Source: Halorubrum sp. BOL3-1 | GTDB taxonomy: Archaea > Halobacteriota > Halobacteria > Halobacteriales > Haloferacaceae | Assembly (NCBI RefSeq): GCF_004114375.1 | Contig: NZ_CP034692.1 | Span: forward strand, 1,116,001 to 1,180,000 | Direction of reading: 5' to 3' | Length of the DNA: 64,000 nt | Program-made: the position numbers and the translations under genes | The notes under the pieces: generated by a model | The model's database searches: none | Told to the model about the DNA's origin: nothing | What the model saw: the letters and a program-made list of their open reading frames with translations, nothing else | Part shown: positions 15,976 through 24,659 of the stretch, in pieces | How positions within the stretch are numbered: position 1 is the stretch's first letter | How the letters are laid out: each line of letters starts with the position of its first letter

Positions 15976-16905
15976 ATGAGTACCGAGGTGACCCGTCGGC
16001 GGGCGTGGGTGATCGCCGCCCGACCCCAGACGCTTCCCGCCGCGGCCGCGCCGGTGGTCGTCGGCGTCGGGCTGGCGCTCGACTCCGGGGTGTTCGCCCC
16101 GCTACCCGCCCTCGCAGCGCTCGTCGGCGCGGCGCTGATTCAGGTCGGCACGAACTTCGCGAACGACTACTACGACGCGATCCAGGGGGCCGACACCGAC
16201 GACCGCGAGGGGTTCACGCGCGTCGTCGCCAGCGGCCTCATCGAGCCGGCCGAAGTCAAGCGAGCGATGTGGCTCACGTTCGCGGCCGCGATCGGCGTCG
16301 GCACCTACCTCGTCGCCGTCGGTGGCGTCCCGATCGTCGTGATCGGCCTCGCCTCCGTCGCGGCCGGGATCGCCTACACCGGCGGACCGTACCCGCTCGG
16401 CTACCACGGACTGGGCGACCCCTTCGTGTTCGTCTTCTTCGGCGTGATCGCGGTGACGGGGACTTACTACGTCCAGGCCGCCGCGCTCCTCTCGGGACCG
16501 TTCCCGGTCGGAATCCCTGACGGGACCGTCGCGCTCGCGGCGGTCGTCGCGAGCCTTCCGATCGCCGCGCTCTCGACGAACATCCTCGTCGTCAACAACC
16601 TCCGCGACCGCGAGGAGGACGCCTCGACCGGCAAGCGCACGCTCGCGGTCCGGTTCGGCTACTGGTTCGCCCGCGCCGAGTACCTCGCGATGCTCGCGGT
16701 GGCGTACCTCGTCCCGCTCTGGTTCGTCGCGCGCGGCGACGGTGTCGCGACCCTCCTCCCCCTCGTCACCCTGCCGCTGGCGGCGACCGTCACCCGGACG
16801 GTGCTGACCGAGACGTCCGGCGAGGCACTCAACCCCGCGCTCGAATCGACCGGCAAACTGCTCGCGGCGTACGCCGTCGCGTTCGCGGTCGGCCTGGCGG
16901 CGTGA
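15976..16905 (+). CDS. menA: 1,4-dihydroxy-2-naphthoate octaprenyltransferase
   Basis: The 309-residue UbiA-family enzyme attaches the isoprenoid tail during menaquinone synthesis. The two aspartate motifs are visible: NDYYDAIQGADTDD at about residue 60 and NNLRDREEDASTGKRTLAV at about residue 215. Eight or nine membrane helices are apparent. The palindrome CCTTAAGG, 28 bases before the ATG, gives a leaderless start. The stop overlaps the menC GTG by four bases, so the pair forms an operon. Confidence 0.93.
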   Translation: MSTEVTRRRAWVIAARPQTLPAAAAPVVVGVGLALDSGVFAPLPALAALVGAALIQVGTNFANDYYDAIQGADTDDREGFTRVVASGLIEPAEVKRAMWLTFAAAIGVGTYLVAVGGVPIVVIGLASVAAGIAYTGGPYPLGYHGLGDPFVFVFFGVIAVTGTYYVQAAALLSGPFPVGIPDGTVALAAVVASLPIAALSTNILVVNNLRDREEDASTGKRTLAVRFGYWFARAEYLAMLAVAYLVPLWFVARGDGVATLLPLVTLPLAATVTRTVLTETSGEALNPALESTGKLLAAYAVAFAVGLAA

Positions 16906-18017
16906 CCGACGACCGACCCCGCGGCGGGACACCGCCTCTCGCGGTGCGACACCGGCCGTTCGAACTCGTCCTGACCCGTCCGCTCGGCACCGCTCGCGGC
17001 GAGATACGGAACCGAGAGGGGTTCGTGATCGCGGTCGAGCGCGGGACCGGGGACTGCGCTACGGTCGGTCTGGGCGAGGCGACCCCGCTCCCGGGGTGGA
17101 CGGAGTCGCGCGAGGCCTGCGCGGCGGCACTGGACGGACTGTCGACTCCCGCCAGCGACGAGGCGGTAAACGACGCCCTCGACGCCGAGACGACGCCCGC
17201 CGCCCGACACGGCGTCTCCCTCGCGCTTGCCGACGCCGCGGCTCGCGGTTCGGGAGAGCGGCTCTCGGACCGGCTCGCGGTCGAGGCCGGCGTCGACGCG
17301 GCGCCCGCGGACGCCGTCCCGGTCAACGCGACCGTCGGGGACGTCGACCCGGCCGAGACCGCCGCAGAGGCGGAGCGAGCGGCGGACGACGGGTTCGACT
17401 GCCTCAAACTGAAGGTCGGCGCGCGAGGCGTCGAGGGCGACGTCGAGCGCGTCCGCGCCGTCCGCGAGGCGGTGGGCGACTCGGTCGCGCTCCGCGTCGA
17501 CGCGAACGGGGCGTGGGACCGAGCGACCGCGCGTCGCGCGCTCGACGCGCTGGGCGCGTTCGACCTCGCGTACGCCGAGCAGCCGCTTCCGGCGGACGAC
17601 CTCGAAGGGCTGGCGGCGCTTCGCGGGGCCGGCGGCGCGGGGGTCCCGATCGCGGTCGACGAGTCGGTCGCGGCCCGCGGGATCGACGCCGTCGTAGAGG
17701 CCGGCGCCGCCGACGCGGCGGTCCTCAAGCCGATGGCGCTCGGCGGTCCCGACCGCGCGCTGGCGACCGCGCTCCGAGCGCGGTCGGCCGGGGTCGACCC
17801 GGTCGTCACTACCACGGTCGATGCGGTCGTCGCGCGCACCGCCGCCGTCCACGTCGCGGCCGCGATCCCCGACGTGTCGCCCTGCGGGCTCGCGACCGGG
17901 CCGCTGCTCGACGGGGACCTGGCGCCCGATCCCTGTCCGGTCGCGGGCGGACGGATGCCGGTCCCGTCCGGTCCGGGGCTCGCGGGCGACGCGTTCGACG
18001 AGCTGCGGCGTTCGTAG
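16902..18017 (+). CDS. menC: o-Succinylbenzoate synthase
   Basis: The 371-residue enolase-superfamily enzyme dehydrates SHCHC to o-succinylbenzoate. The active-site pattern is present in order: LKLKVG (catalytic lysine), RVDANGAWD (metal Asp), YAEQPL (metal Glu), AVDES (metal Asp/Glu) and LKPMALGG (second lysine). The superfamily also contains muconate cycloisomerases and dipeptide epimerases, but the GTGA-coupled position after menA decides for MenC. It begins with GTG. Confidence 0.9.
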   Translation: MTDDRPRGGTPPLAVRHRPFELVLTRPLGTARGEIRNREGFVIAVERGTGDCATVGLGEATPLPGWTESREACAAALDGLSTPASDEAVNDALDAETTPAARHGVSLALADAAARGSGERLSDRLAVEAGVDAAPADAVPVNATVGDVDPAETAAEAERAADDGFDCLKLKVGARGVEGDVERVRAVREAVGDSVALRVDANGAWDRATARRALDALGAFDLAYAEQPLPADDLEGLAALRGAGGAGVPIAVDESVAARGIDAVVEAGAADAAVLKPMALGGPDRALATALRARSAGVDPVVTTTVDAVVARTAAVHVAAAIPDVSPCGLATGPLLDGDLAPDPCPVAGGRMPVPSGPGLAGDAFDELRRS

Positions 18018-18068
18018 CGGCTGCGACCGGCGTTCTCGGTCAGTCGGCCGGCGGGGACGAAGGGCGGC

Positions 18069-18503
18069 TCAGTCGTCGCCCGCCGAGACGGCCTCGACGC
18101 TGCCGCGCATTCCGCGGGTCTGGTGGGGGGTACAGACGTACTCGTGCGTTCCCGTCGCTTCGAACTCGCGTTCGAAGGTGTGTCCTTCCTCGGCCACGAG
18201 GTCGGACTCGAACGACCCGTCGACCGCGTACACGTTGTGTCCGCCGCCTTTCCCCGTCCACACCCACCTGACGGTCGTCCCGACGTCGACTCGGACGTTC
18301 GCCGGCGCGTACGAGAACCCGCCGTCGGCGCCGACGGCGACGTCGACGGTCGCCCCGCCGGTCCGGTCGGCTCGTTCGCCGGCCGACGCCCCGGCGGCGT
18401 CGCTTCCCGAGCCGGGGAGGACGGCGTCGGTACAGCCCGCGAGGGCGGTCGCGCCCGCGGTCCCCGCGGCGGCGAGGAGGGCGCGGCGGCTGCTGTCTCT
18501 CAT
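18069..18503 (-). CDS. Halocyanin-type blue copper lipoprotein
   Basis: The 144-residue protein has a twin-arginine signal (SSRRALLAAAGTAG) and lipobox LAGC at about residue 23, then a Gly/Ser/Ala linker. A plastocyanin-like domain of about 90 residues follows. The copper ligands are visible: His in GGGHNVYAV, then Cys, His and Met in EYVCTPHQTRGMRG. It carries electrons on the outer face of the membrane, probably between the bc-like complex and terminal oxidases. TGTTTAGAC, about 27 bases upstream, sets the leaderless start. Confidence 0.92.
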   Translation of the reverse strand: MRDSSRRALLAAAGTAGATALAGCTDAVLPGSGSDAAGASAGERADRTGGATVDVAVGADGGFSYAPANVRVDVGTTVRWVWTGKGGGHNVYAVDGSFESDLVAEEGHTFEREFEATGTHEYVCTPHQTRGMRGSVEAVSAGDD

Positions 18504-18628
18504 GTGACAATTGAGGGCGCCCGGCGTCTAAACACCTCCGCGTCGTCTCTCGGCCCGGGAATCGGTCCGCGGCCGACGGGTCGCCACGGGGAGACGGACT
18601 TTTCCCCGCGACCGTCGAACGAGGGCGT

Positions 18629-19081
18629 ATGAGCGAGTGGACCGACGCCATCGTCGGCGAGCGGATGACCGTCGACAACCAGTTCAACGAGCGCGTCGCG
18701 GCGTCGCGCTTCTCCAGCCAAGAGTGGGGACTGATCATGACCGCCACCGACTTCGAGATCGAGAACGCCGATGACCAGGAGGCCGCTCGGGTCGTGGCGG
18801 ACACGTCGAGCCTCCCGGCTATCATGCCCGAACTGGAGAGCCTCCGGTCGCAGATGGCCGGGATGGGCGGCGCTCCCGGCGGCGGGGGCGGGGGATCGGG
18901 CGGCGGCCTCGTCGACTCGATCAAGGGCGCGCTCGGTCTCGGCGGGGGCGGTGGCGGAGGGGCCTCGGACGAGGAGTTGGAGGCAGCGGAGCGGCTGGTA
19001 CAGGAGTACGCCGACGAGCTACAGGCCCACTTAGAGGAGGTCGGCAAGTGGGAGCAGGTCCGCGTCGCGTATCGGGAATAA
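18629..19081 (+). CDS. DUF5799 family protein
   Basis: The 150-residue haloarchaeal protein has a conserved N-terminal part (MSEWTDAIVGERMTVDNQF and SSQEWGLIMTATDFEIENADDQEAARVVADT). Two glycine-rich linkers flank a short helix, and the C-terminal helix contains EYADELQAHLEEVGKWEQVRVAYR. The function is unknown. A TATA-like ACTTTTCC lies about 27 bases upstream. The glycine tracts suggest a flexible adaptor between two folded ends. Confidence 0.85.
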   Translation: MSEWTDAIVGERMTVDNQFNERVAASRFSSQEWGLIMTATDFEIENADDQEAARVVADTSSLPAIMPELESLRSQMAGMGGAPGGGGGGSGGGLVDSIKGALGLGGGGGGGASDEELEAAERLVQEYADELQAHLEEVGKWEQVRVAYRE

Positions 19082-19123
19082 CGGGGCGGCCGGTGCCGCC
19101 GCGGACCGCTCACCGGCTCGGCG

Positions 19124-19273
19124 TCAGTCCAAGTCGCTACCGCGGAACAGCGTGAGCTCCTCCGCCTCGTAGATGTTGACGAGTTCGCTGACGATCTCGT
19201 CGTACTCCTCGTCGTCGACGCGGAGCGCGTCGAGGCGTTCGACCGTCTCCTCGTCGATGTGTATCTGAGGCAT
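19124..19273 (-). CDS. Small DUF7557-like protein (49 aa), VapB-antitoxin-like
   Basis: The product starts MPQIHIDEETVERLDALRVDDE and ends with a helix carrying NIYEAEELTLFRG. The beginning resembles a ribbon-helix-helix strand and helix as in VapB/antitoxin-like proteins; no toxin gene is adjacent. TTTTTTATT, about 27 bases before the ATG, is one of the best TATA boxes in the window. I believe this is the haloarchaeal DUF7557 family. It may be a small DNA-binding regulator. Confidence 0.75.
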   Translation of the reverse strand: MPQIHIDEETVERLDALRVDDEEYDEIVSELVNIYEAEELTLFRGSDLD

Positions 19274-19354
19274 ATGCGGCGATTCATCGTCGGGGAAATA
19301 AAAAATGCCGGTGGGTAGGGGAACGTCGGTCGCGCCGTTGACGACCTCCGCGGC

Positions 19355-21484
19355 TCAGTCCTGACGCCGTGATTCGGCGTCCGGTTCTGTCTCGGACGCT
19401 TCCGAGAGCGCTTTGCGGGCGAACGCTTCGATGTCCTCGGCGGTGAGGTCGTCGCTTTTGAAGACGAGGTTGTCCGGGAGTCGGAAGACGGCCGACCTCT
19501 CACGGTGGAGAGAGCGGATCTCAGACCCCCCCATTTGTCCCACCTCGCGCTCCGGCGCGCCGACGAGGGCGGTCTTCGAGTCCAGATTCTCGGTGGCCAG
19601 TCTGATTTCCATCCCCGATAGGATCTCGGTCGAGAGGTGCGACCGATACAGGATCGGGAACGAGTTCGGCTCGACAGCTCGACAGGAGAGCAACTGGAAC
19701 GGGAGTCCACGATCGGTCGCGACGCTCGCGGCCGGATCGCCGACGAACCGCGCGTTCACCCTTGTGTCATCGAAAGCGAGGCTAACCGCCACGGAAACGG
19801 GGGACCCCGTCACGAGCAACGCGACGAGATCCCGAATCTGATCGGAGTGAGCGGTGCCATCGAGAGAGATCCCAGCCGTCCCGCCCCGATCAACAGAGGT
19901 GGCGGCGGCCGTGACCGTTCGGGCGTTTTCGAAGACGGACAGCGCCGGCGCGTTCGGACTGTCGGCCGGGGGAAGCGCCGTAAGATCGACCGGGTCAGTA
20001 GCTGACTCGACGAGTCGATCGCTCACCGGGAGCCCGCAAAACGCGATGTCGAGGGCGGGGTTCGACAGCACTTCTGTGACCTCCTCGCGGTTCGGTCTGA
20101 GAGACACCGACCACGAGCTGATACCGTCCGGTGCCGCGGGGCCCGCCAGTAGCTCCCGAACGGATCGCGCCCGTTCGGGGTCGTCGAAGAGGAACGCGAC
20201 CGCGACCTCTCCGCGGGCGGTCAGATCCCGTTCCAGTCGGTTCTCGTACGCCCCGGGGGTCATCACAGACACACCGGGAGGTATGGGGTCCGCGTCGGGA
20301 CTGGGAACCGGATCGGCCTCCACTCTTGACCCCGCTGGTCCGAGGTCGGTCTGCGGCGACCTCGCGAGCGCGACGGGAGCGTCGGGAGCGGACGGCTCGG
20401 CCGCTCCGCGGACTCGCACCGGCGCGAGGAGGTGTGCGAGGTGCGGGAGCAGCTCGGCCGCCTCGGGCGCCGGTCGCAGGACCGCCTCGGTCGCCCACGC
20501 CGGCGCGTACGGTTCGACCGTCTTCGCGTCGACCTCCGAGTACTCCATGAGTCGCTCGCTCATCGAGCTGTCCGCGAGGTTCGGCGGGTAGAAGGGCAGC
20601 TCCGCGCCGACCTGCTCGTACTCGTACCGGTCCGACGGAACGTACCCCTCGGTCCGCGCGAGCGTGTCGAGGAAGAACCACGTCCGGAGCAGCTCCTCGG
20701 CCCGGCGTTCGAGCGCGGGCCCCTCCGCGGGAAGCCGCTCCTCGTACCCGTTGTCGAGCCGGATCGCCGGCGTCTCGCCCGTGACCATCCGCGCACCGAG
20801 GTAGTACGACAGCGTCGAGAGGCGGTAGATATCGGCGTACGTCGGCCGAACCACGACTTCGACGCCCGTGTCCGGGACGGTCAGCGGACTGGGGACGTCG
20901 AGTTCGTCGCCCCGCTCGATCCGCGGCGGGTAGCCGCGGAGCGTCGGCCAGGACCGCTCCGGCGAGAACTCGCTGATCGACGACCCGAGCACCGACACCG
21001 CCTCCGTCAGCGCGGCCGGATCGTCCGGGACCGTGACCGTCGCCTCGGGGCGCGTGTGGAACGACCGTCCCCCGACCGTCACCGTGGTCTGACGGTCGAA
21101 GCTGAGTTCGACGGGCTCCGGCCCGGCCATTCCGGTCGCCGTTATCTCCGCGTTCTCGACTCGCAGGAGGGCCTTCGTCACGCCGCTGATCTCGACGCAG
21201 TAGTCGCCGCGCGGGAACTCAGCGGACTCGTCGAGCTGCGCGAGGAAGTCGCCGTTGAGGCGCCGGACGGTTATTGTCGAGTACTCCGCGACCGAGACCG
21301 ACTCGGCCTCGAAGCTGACCGCGCGGTCCACCGGGAGCGGAAACAGCTCCGGCATCGCCGGCGAGAGCGCCGGCTCGCGGTCCGTTCGAAGGTCGAGCCG
21401 AGTGCCCTCGACGACATCGCGGACGCCGAGCGTCCGCCCGTCGACCTCGAACCCGATACGTCCGTCAGATGACCCGTCTTTCAC
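19355..21484 (-). CDS. Unidentified 709-residue soluble haloarchaeal protein
   Basis: I do not recognise this protein. It starts with GTG and has no signal peptide or membrane segment. The N-terminal 200 residues look beta-rich (carbohydrate- or FHA-like alternation). The middle contains VVVRPTYADIYRLSTLSYYLGARMV and a proline/alanine-rich linker around residue 375. The C-terminal 300 residues contain TAHSDQIRDLVALLVTGSPVSVAVSLAF, which faintly recalls the layout of CHAT/caspase-like domains, but I cannot point to a catalytic His-Cys pair. Codon usage is slightly less GC-biased toward the C-terminal end than in the neighbours. It stands alone between DUF7557 and the divergent phosphotransferase. 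Confidence 0.8.
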   Translation of the reverse strand: MKDGSSDGRIGFEVDGRTLGVRDVVEGTRLDLRTDREPALSPAMPELFPLPVDRAVSFEAESVSVAEYSTITVRRLNGDFLAQLDESAEFPRGDYCVEISGVTKALLRVENAEITATGMAGPEPVELSFDRQTTVTVGGRSFHTRPEATVTVPDDPAALTEAVSVLGSSISEFSPERSWPTLRGYPPRIERGDELDVPSPLTVPDTGVEVVVRPTYADIYRLSTLSYYLGARMVTGETPAIRLDNGYEERLPAEGPALERRAEELLRTWFFLDTLARTEGYVPSDRYEYEQVGAELPFYPPNLADSSMSERLMEYSEVDAKTVEPYAPAWATEAVLRPAPEAAELLPHLAHLLAPVRVRGAAEPSAPDAPVALARSPQTDLGPAGSRVEADPVPSPDADPIPPGVSVMTPGAYENRLERDLTARGEVAVAFLFDDPERARSVRELLAGPAAPDGISSWSVSLRPNREEVTEVLSNPALDIAFCGLPVSDRLVESATDPVDLTALPPADSPNAPALSVFENARTVTAAATSVDRGGTAGISLDGTAHSDQIRDLVALLVTGSPVSVAVSLAFDDTRVNARFVGDPAASVATDRGLPFQLLSCRAVEPNSFPILYRSHLSTEILSGMEIRLATENLDSKTALVGAPEREVGQMGGSEIRSLHRERSAVFRLPDNLVFKSDDLTAEDIEAFARKALSEASETEPDAESRRQD

Positions 21485-21629
21485 TTGACTATTATTGATT
21501 CGTCGACACGTATGAGGGTATCGGTGAAAATCTCAGTCCGAGAAACTGGTGCGTGTCGCGAGGTTTCACGTGACACGAGGGGGCGGCGACGACAGCAATC
21601 TTAACATCGATCGCGGCGGACTGGAAGGT

Positions 21630-22694
21630 ATGGATGCCGTCGGATCGGAGCCGATATCCCGGGGCCTCGCCGCGGCGTTTCCCGACCGCGCCGTCAAACG
21701 GCTGACCGGAGTCGGACCCTCGTGGAACGGCGCTAACGAGACCGTTGGGGTGGTCTTCGTGGACGGTGACCGCGCGTTCCTCAAGGTCGCCGTCACCGAC
21801 GAGAGCCGTCGGATCGCCCGCGAACGCGCGGTCCTCCGGTACGTCGACGCGCACGACTTGGTCCCGGTCCCGGAGGTGCTGGCGGCCGATCCGAACGGGA
21901 ACCCCCCGCACCTCGCGACGGCGCCGGCGCCCGGTCGGGGACTGCTCGACGCCTACGCGGCCGCGAGCGACGAGGAACGCGAACGTCTCCTCCGTCGCGT
22001 CGGCGCCGCGCTCGCCGCGCTCCACGCCGACCGCTTTCCGGACCACGGCGAGATCGTCGGGTCGGGAAGGGAAACCGGAACGGCCGTCGACGGGCGAGAA
22101 GTTGCGGAGAGCGACCCGCCGACCGGACTCTCGATAGAGTTCGCGCCGTGGACCGACGTGCTGCTCGCGACGGTCGAGCGGACCCGCGAGATCGGCACGT
22201 CGGAGCGGCTCGCGGGCCACTACGACGCGGTGACCGACTGCGTACGCGCGAACCGAGACCTCCTCGACGGTGCCCCGGCGGCGCTGCTCCACGGCGACGT
22301 GACCAAGCCGAACCTCTTCGCGGCGGCCGAGGCGAACCGAACGGGGACGAACGAAGCGACCGCCGCGCGCGGACCGGGGATCGCGCCGATCGACTGGGAG
22401 CTGTCCCACGTCGGCGACCCCGCCCGAGACCTGGTACGCGCGGAAGACCAGCTGCTCAACGGGTTCGACTCGACCGGGCCGGACCGGTTCGCGGCGGCCC
22501 TCCGAGGGGGCTACCGCGAGCGCGCCGGCGGGCTTCCGGACGGGTTCGAGCGCCGGCGGCCGGTGTACGAGGTCGTCAGGGTCCTCGGCCGGTCGGGGTT
22601 CGTCGACCAGTGGGCGACGTACCTCGACGAGCCGGTCGACGCCGTCGTCGAGCGTGCGGACGCCGCGCTACGAGCGCGGTTCGACGCGGTCTGA
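21630..22694 (+). CDS. Aminoglycoside phosphotransferase-fold kinase
   Basis: The 354-residue protein has the APH/choline kinase fold. The catalytic loop is LLHGDVTKPNLF near residue 230 and the metal-binding Asp follows in IDWELSHVGDPARDL. An N-terminal lysine is in FLKVAVTDESRRIARERAVLRYV. The substrate is unknown; such genes phosphorylate small hydroxyl compounds or sugars in archaea. ATCTTAACATC, 27 bases before the ATG at 21630, selects this start over an upstream one that would add 27 residues. Confidence 0.85.
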   Translation: MDAVGSEPISRGLAAAFPDRAVKRLTGVGPSWNGANETVGVVFVDGDRAFLKVAVTDESRRIARERAVLRYVDAHDLVPVPEVLAADPNGNPPHLATAPAPGRGLLDAYAAASDEERERLLRRVGAALAALHADRFPDHGEIVGSGRETGTAVDGREVAESDPPTGLSIEFAPWTDVLLATVERTREIGTSERLAGHYDAVTDCVRANRDLLDGAPAALLHGDVTKPNLFAAAEANRTGTNEATAARGPGIAPIDWELSHVGDPARDLVRAEDQLLNGFDSTGPDRFAAALRGGYRERAGGLPDGFERRRPVYEVVRVLGRSGFVDQWATYLDEPVDAVVERADAALRARFDAV

Positions 22695-22748
22695 TCGCGC
22701 GATTCGGGCGACTCGGGTGCCCGGCACCCGGGCAGCGGCGGCGTCCTC

Positions 22749-23546
22749 TCAGCGGTTCCACGCGGCGTCGTCGGGGTCGATCTGGCGGTCTCCGGAGTCG
22801 AGCGCGTCGACGGCGTCGAGGTCCGCGTCGGGCGGGTCGACGTCGACCGCGCGCAGGTTCTCTCGCACGTGGTCGCCGCGGGCTTTCGGGATGGGGACGA
22901 TCCCGCGGTCGACCGCCCACGCGAGCGCGACGACCGCCGGCGAGAGGTCGTTTCGCGCCGCGATCTCCGCGATCGCCGGATCGCCGAGGATCTCGCCGCG
23001 ACCGAGCGGGGAGTAGCCGACGAGGTCGTGGTCGAACTCGTCCGCGAGGGCCCGCAGTTCCGGCTGCCGGAACCGCGGGTGACACTCGACTTGGTGGGCC
23101 GCGATCGGCGCGTCGAGGATCTCGTCGGCCTCCCGCAGCAGCTCGGGAGTAAAGTTCGAGACGCCGACGTGGTCGGCGAGTCCCGCCTCGCGGAGGTCGT
23201 CGAAGGCGGGCAGCGTCCGCTCCGCATCGTACGCCCGGATCGGCCAGTGGACGTACAGCAGGTCGACGCGGTCGAGTCCGAGCCGGTCGAGGCTCTCGCG
23301 CGCCGTCTCGCGGACGTCGTCGGGCGCGAGGTTCTCGGGGTGGACCTTCGTGGCGACGACGACGTCGTCGCGGTCGACGTCGCTCTCCGCGATCCCCGCG
23401 CCGACCGCCGCCTCGTTGTCGTACATCTGCGCGGTGTCGACGTGGCGGTAGCCGGTCTCTAACGCCGTCGCGACGGTATCGGTACAGGTCCGGGGATCGT
23501 CGAGTCCGGACGTTCCGAGTCCGATCGAGAGGTCGAGCGGTGGCAT
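22749..23546 (-). CDS. Aldo/keto reductase
   Basis: The 265-residue NAD(P)H-dependent reductase has the catalytic tetrad in order: Asp and Tyr in RHVDTAQMYDNE, Lys in VATKVHPENL, and His in YVHWPI. The cofactor-binding end VPIPKARGDHVRENL matches the AKR superfamily (IPK-G/S motif). The substrate is not predictable from sequence. TTTTTCAATCC, about 27 bases upstream, gives a leaderless start. It is convergent with the phosphotransferase and divergent from the TbsP-like regulator. Confidence 0.92.
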   Translation of the reverse strand: MPPLDLSIGLGTSGLDDPRTCTDTVATALETGYRHVDTAQMYDNEAAVGAGIAESDVDRDDVVVATKVHPENLAPDDVRETARESLDRLGLDRVDLLYVHWPIRAYDAERTLPAFDDLREAGLADHVGVSNFTPELLREADEILDAPIAAHQVECHPRFRQPELRALADEFDHDLVGYSPLGRGEILGDPAIAEIAARNDLSPAVVALAWAVDRGIVPIPKARGDHVRENLRAVDVDPPDADLDAVDALDSGDRQIDPDDAAWNR

Positions 23547-23647
23547 ACCGTCGCGTTCCTCGCGCGGATTGAAAAAGGCGCGCGAGCCGGAATCCCGCGG
23601 TCCCGGCGTCCCACACTCTTAATCCGTCGCGCTCGTAGGGTCGCCCG

Positions 23648-24592
23648 ATGGCGACCGGTCCCGCGTTTCCCCTGCTCCCGCAGCCGGTTCCGCTCGGGGA
23701 TTTCTCCGACCCGCTCCTCGTCGGCCCCGAGCCGCGGCTGCTCCGCGCCGTCGTCGAGACGTATCGCGAGGCCGCGCCGGCGCTCGTCGATCCGACCGCC
23801 GGGGACCTCGCGAGCGGAGAGAGCGAAGAGAGCGAGGAAGGTTACCCGACGCCGGCCGGGGACCTCCCGAGGCTGAGCGTGCTCGCGGGCGAGTCGACGG
23901 TCGACGCCGCGACCGCGGGGTTCAGGCCTGCGAGTCGGCTCGCGGCGCTGCTCGACGTCGACGCGATCGGCCTTCGCGTCCTCGAAGCACCGCAGCCGAA
24001 CTCGGTGCTGGCGGGCGGCGAGACGGGATTCGCGCTGATCGGGGGCGAGCGCGACGGGACGAGTAATCGGGACGGCGCGACCGAGGAGAACCGCCGGTGG
24101 CACCCCGTCGGAGACGACGCCTCGCTCCGCGACCGCTACGCGTCGCGGTTCGCGGCCGCCGATCCGTACCGACTCCGGACGCCGAGCAGGCGGCGGGTGT
24201 ACGAGGGGTTCGCGTCGCGGTGCGACGAGACGGTCGCCGCCGCGGTGCTCCGCGCGCTCGACGTGCCGGCCGCGCCGGTCGAGCCGGACGACTCGCACGT
24301 GTCGACCGCCGGTCCCGCCCCCGAGGAGACCCGGATCCGCACCTACGCGGTCGGGGCTCGCGAGGGCGTCCTCGACCGTACGCTCCGGCGGGCCTGTGAG
24401 GACGCGAGACTGGGCAGCCCCTCGACGTTCACGCGGATAAAACGGCTCCTGCGGGAGGCCGAACTGATCGGGACGACTTCGGAGTCGCAGCCGGTGGGAC
24501 GCCCGCGGGAGCGGCTCGTCGCCCGCGGCGCGCTCGCGGCGGCCGAGACCCCCGACGAGACGGCCGCGGCGGTTCGGAGCGTCATGGAGTGA
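23648..24592 (+). CDS. TbsP-like transcription regulator (DUF5821 family)
   Basis: The 314-residue protein has the two-part layout I associate with the haloarchaeal DUF5821/TbsP group. The N-terminal 210 residues form a domain with an acidic insertion. A C-terminal winged-helix-like segment (VGAREGVLDRTLRRACEDARLGSPSTFTRIKRLLREAELI) is followed by a basic PVGRPRERLV tail that could contact DNA. TbsP was described in Haloferax as linked to the TrmB glucose regulator; that role here is inference. CTCTTAATCC, 27 bases before the ATG, marks a leaderless start. Confidence 0.75.
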   Translation: MATGPAFPLLPQPVPLGDFSDPLLVGPEPRLLRAVVETYREAAPALVDPTAGDLASGESEESEEGYPTPAGDLPRLSVLAGESTVDAATAGFRPASRLAALLDVDAIGLRVLEAPQPNSVLAGGETGFALIGGERDGTSNRDGATEENRRWHPVGDDASLRDRYASRFAAADPYRLRTPSRRRVYEGFASRCDETVAAAVLRALDVPAAPVEPDDSHVSTAGPAPEETRIRTYAVGAREGVLDRTLRRACEDARLGSPSTFTRIKRLLREAELIGTTSESQPVGRPRERLVARGALAAAETPDETAAAVRSVME

Positions 24593-24659
24593 CGCGGGGG
24601 GAACGGTCCGCGTCCGGTCCGTCGTTCCTTGTCTCCTGTCTGTCGTCCTCTATTTCCTA

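Noticed and set aside
24593-24659. A pyrimidine-rich run between the TbsP-like and aldehyde dehydrogenase genes as a bidirectional terminator
   Set aside because: It has suggestive T-tracts, but they are interrupted and there is no hairpin; I could not separate it from ordinary convergent spacer.
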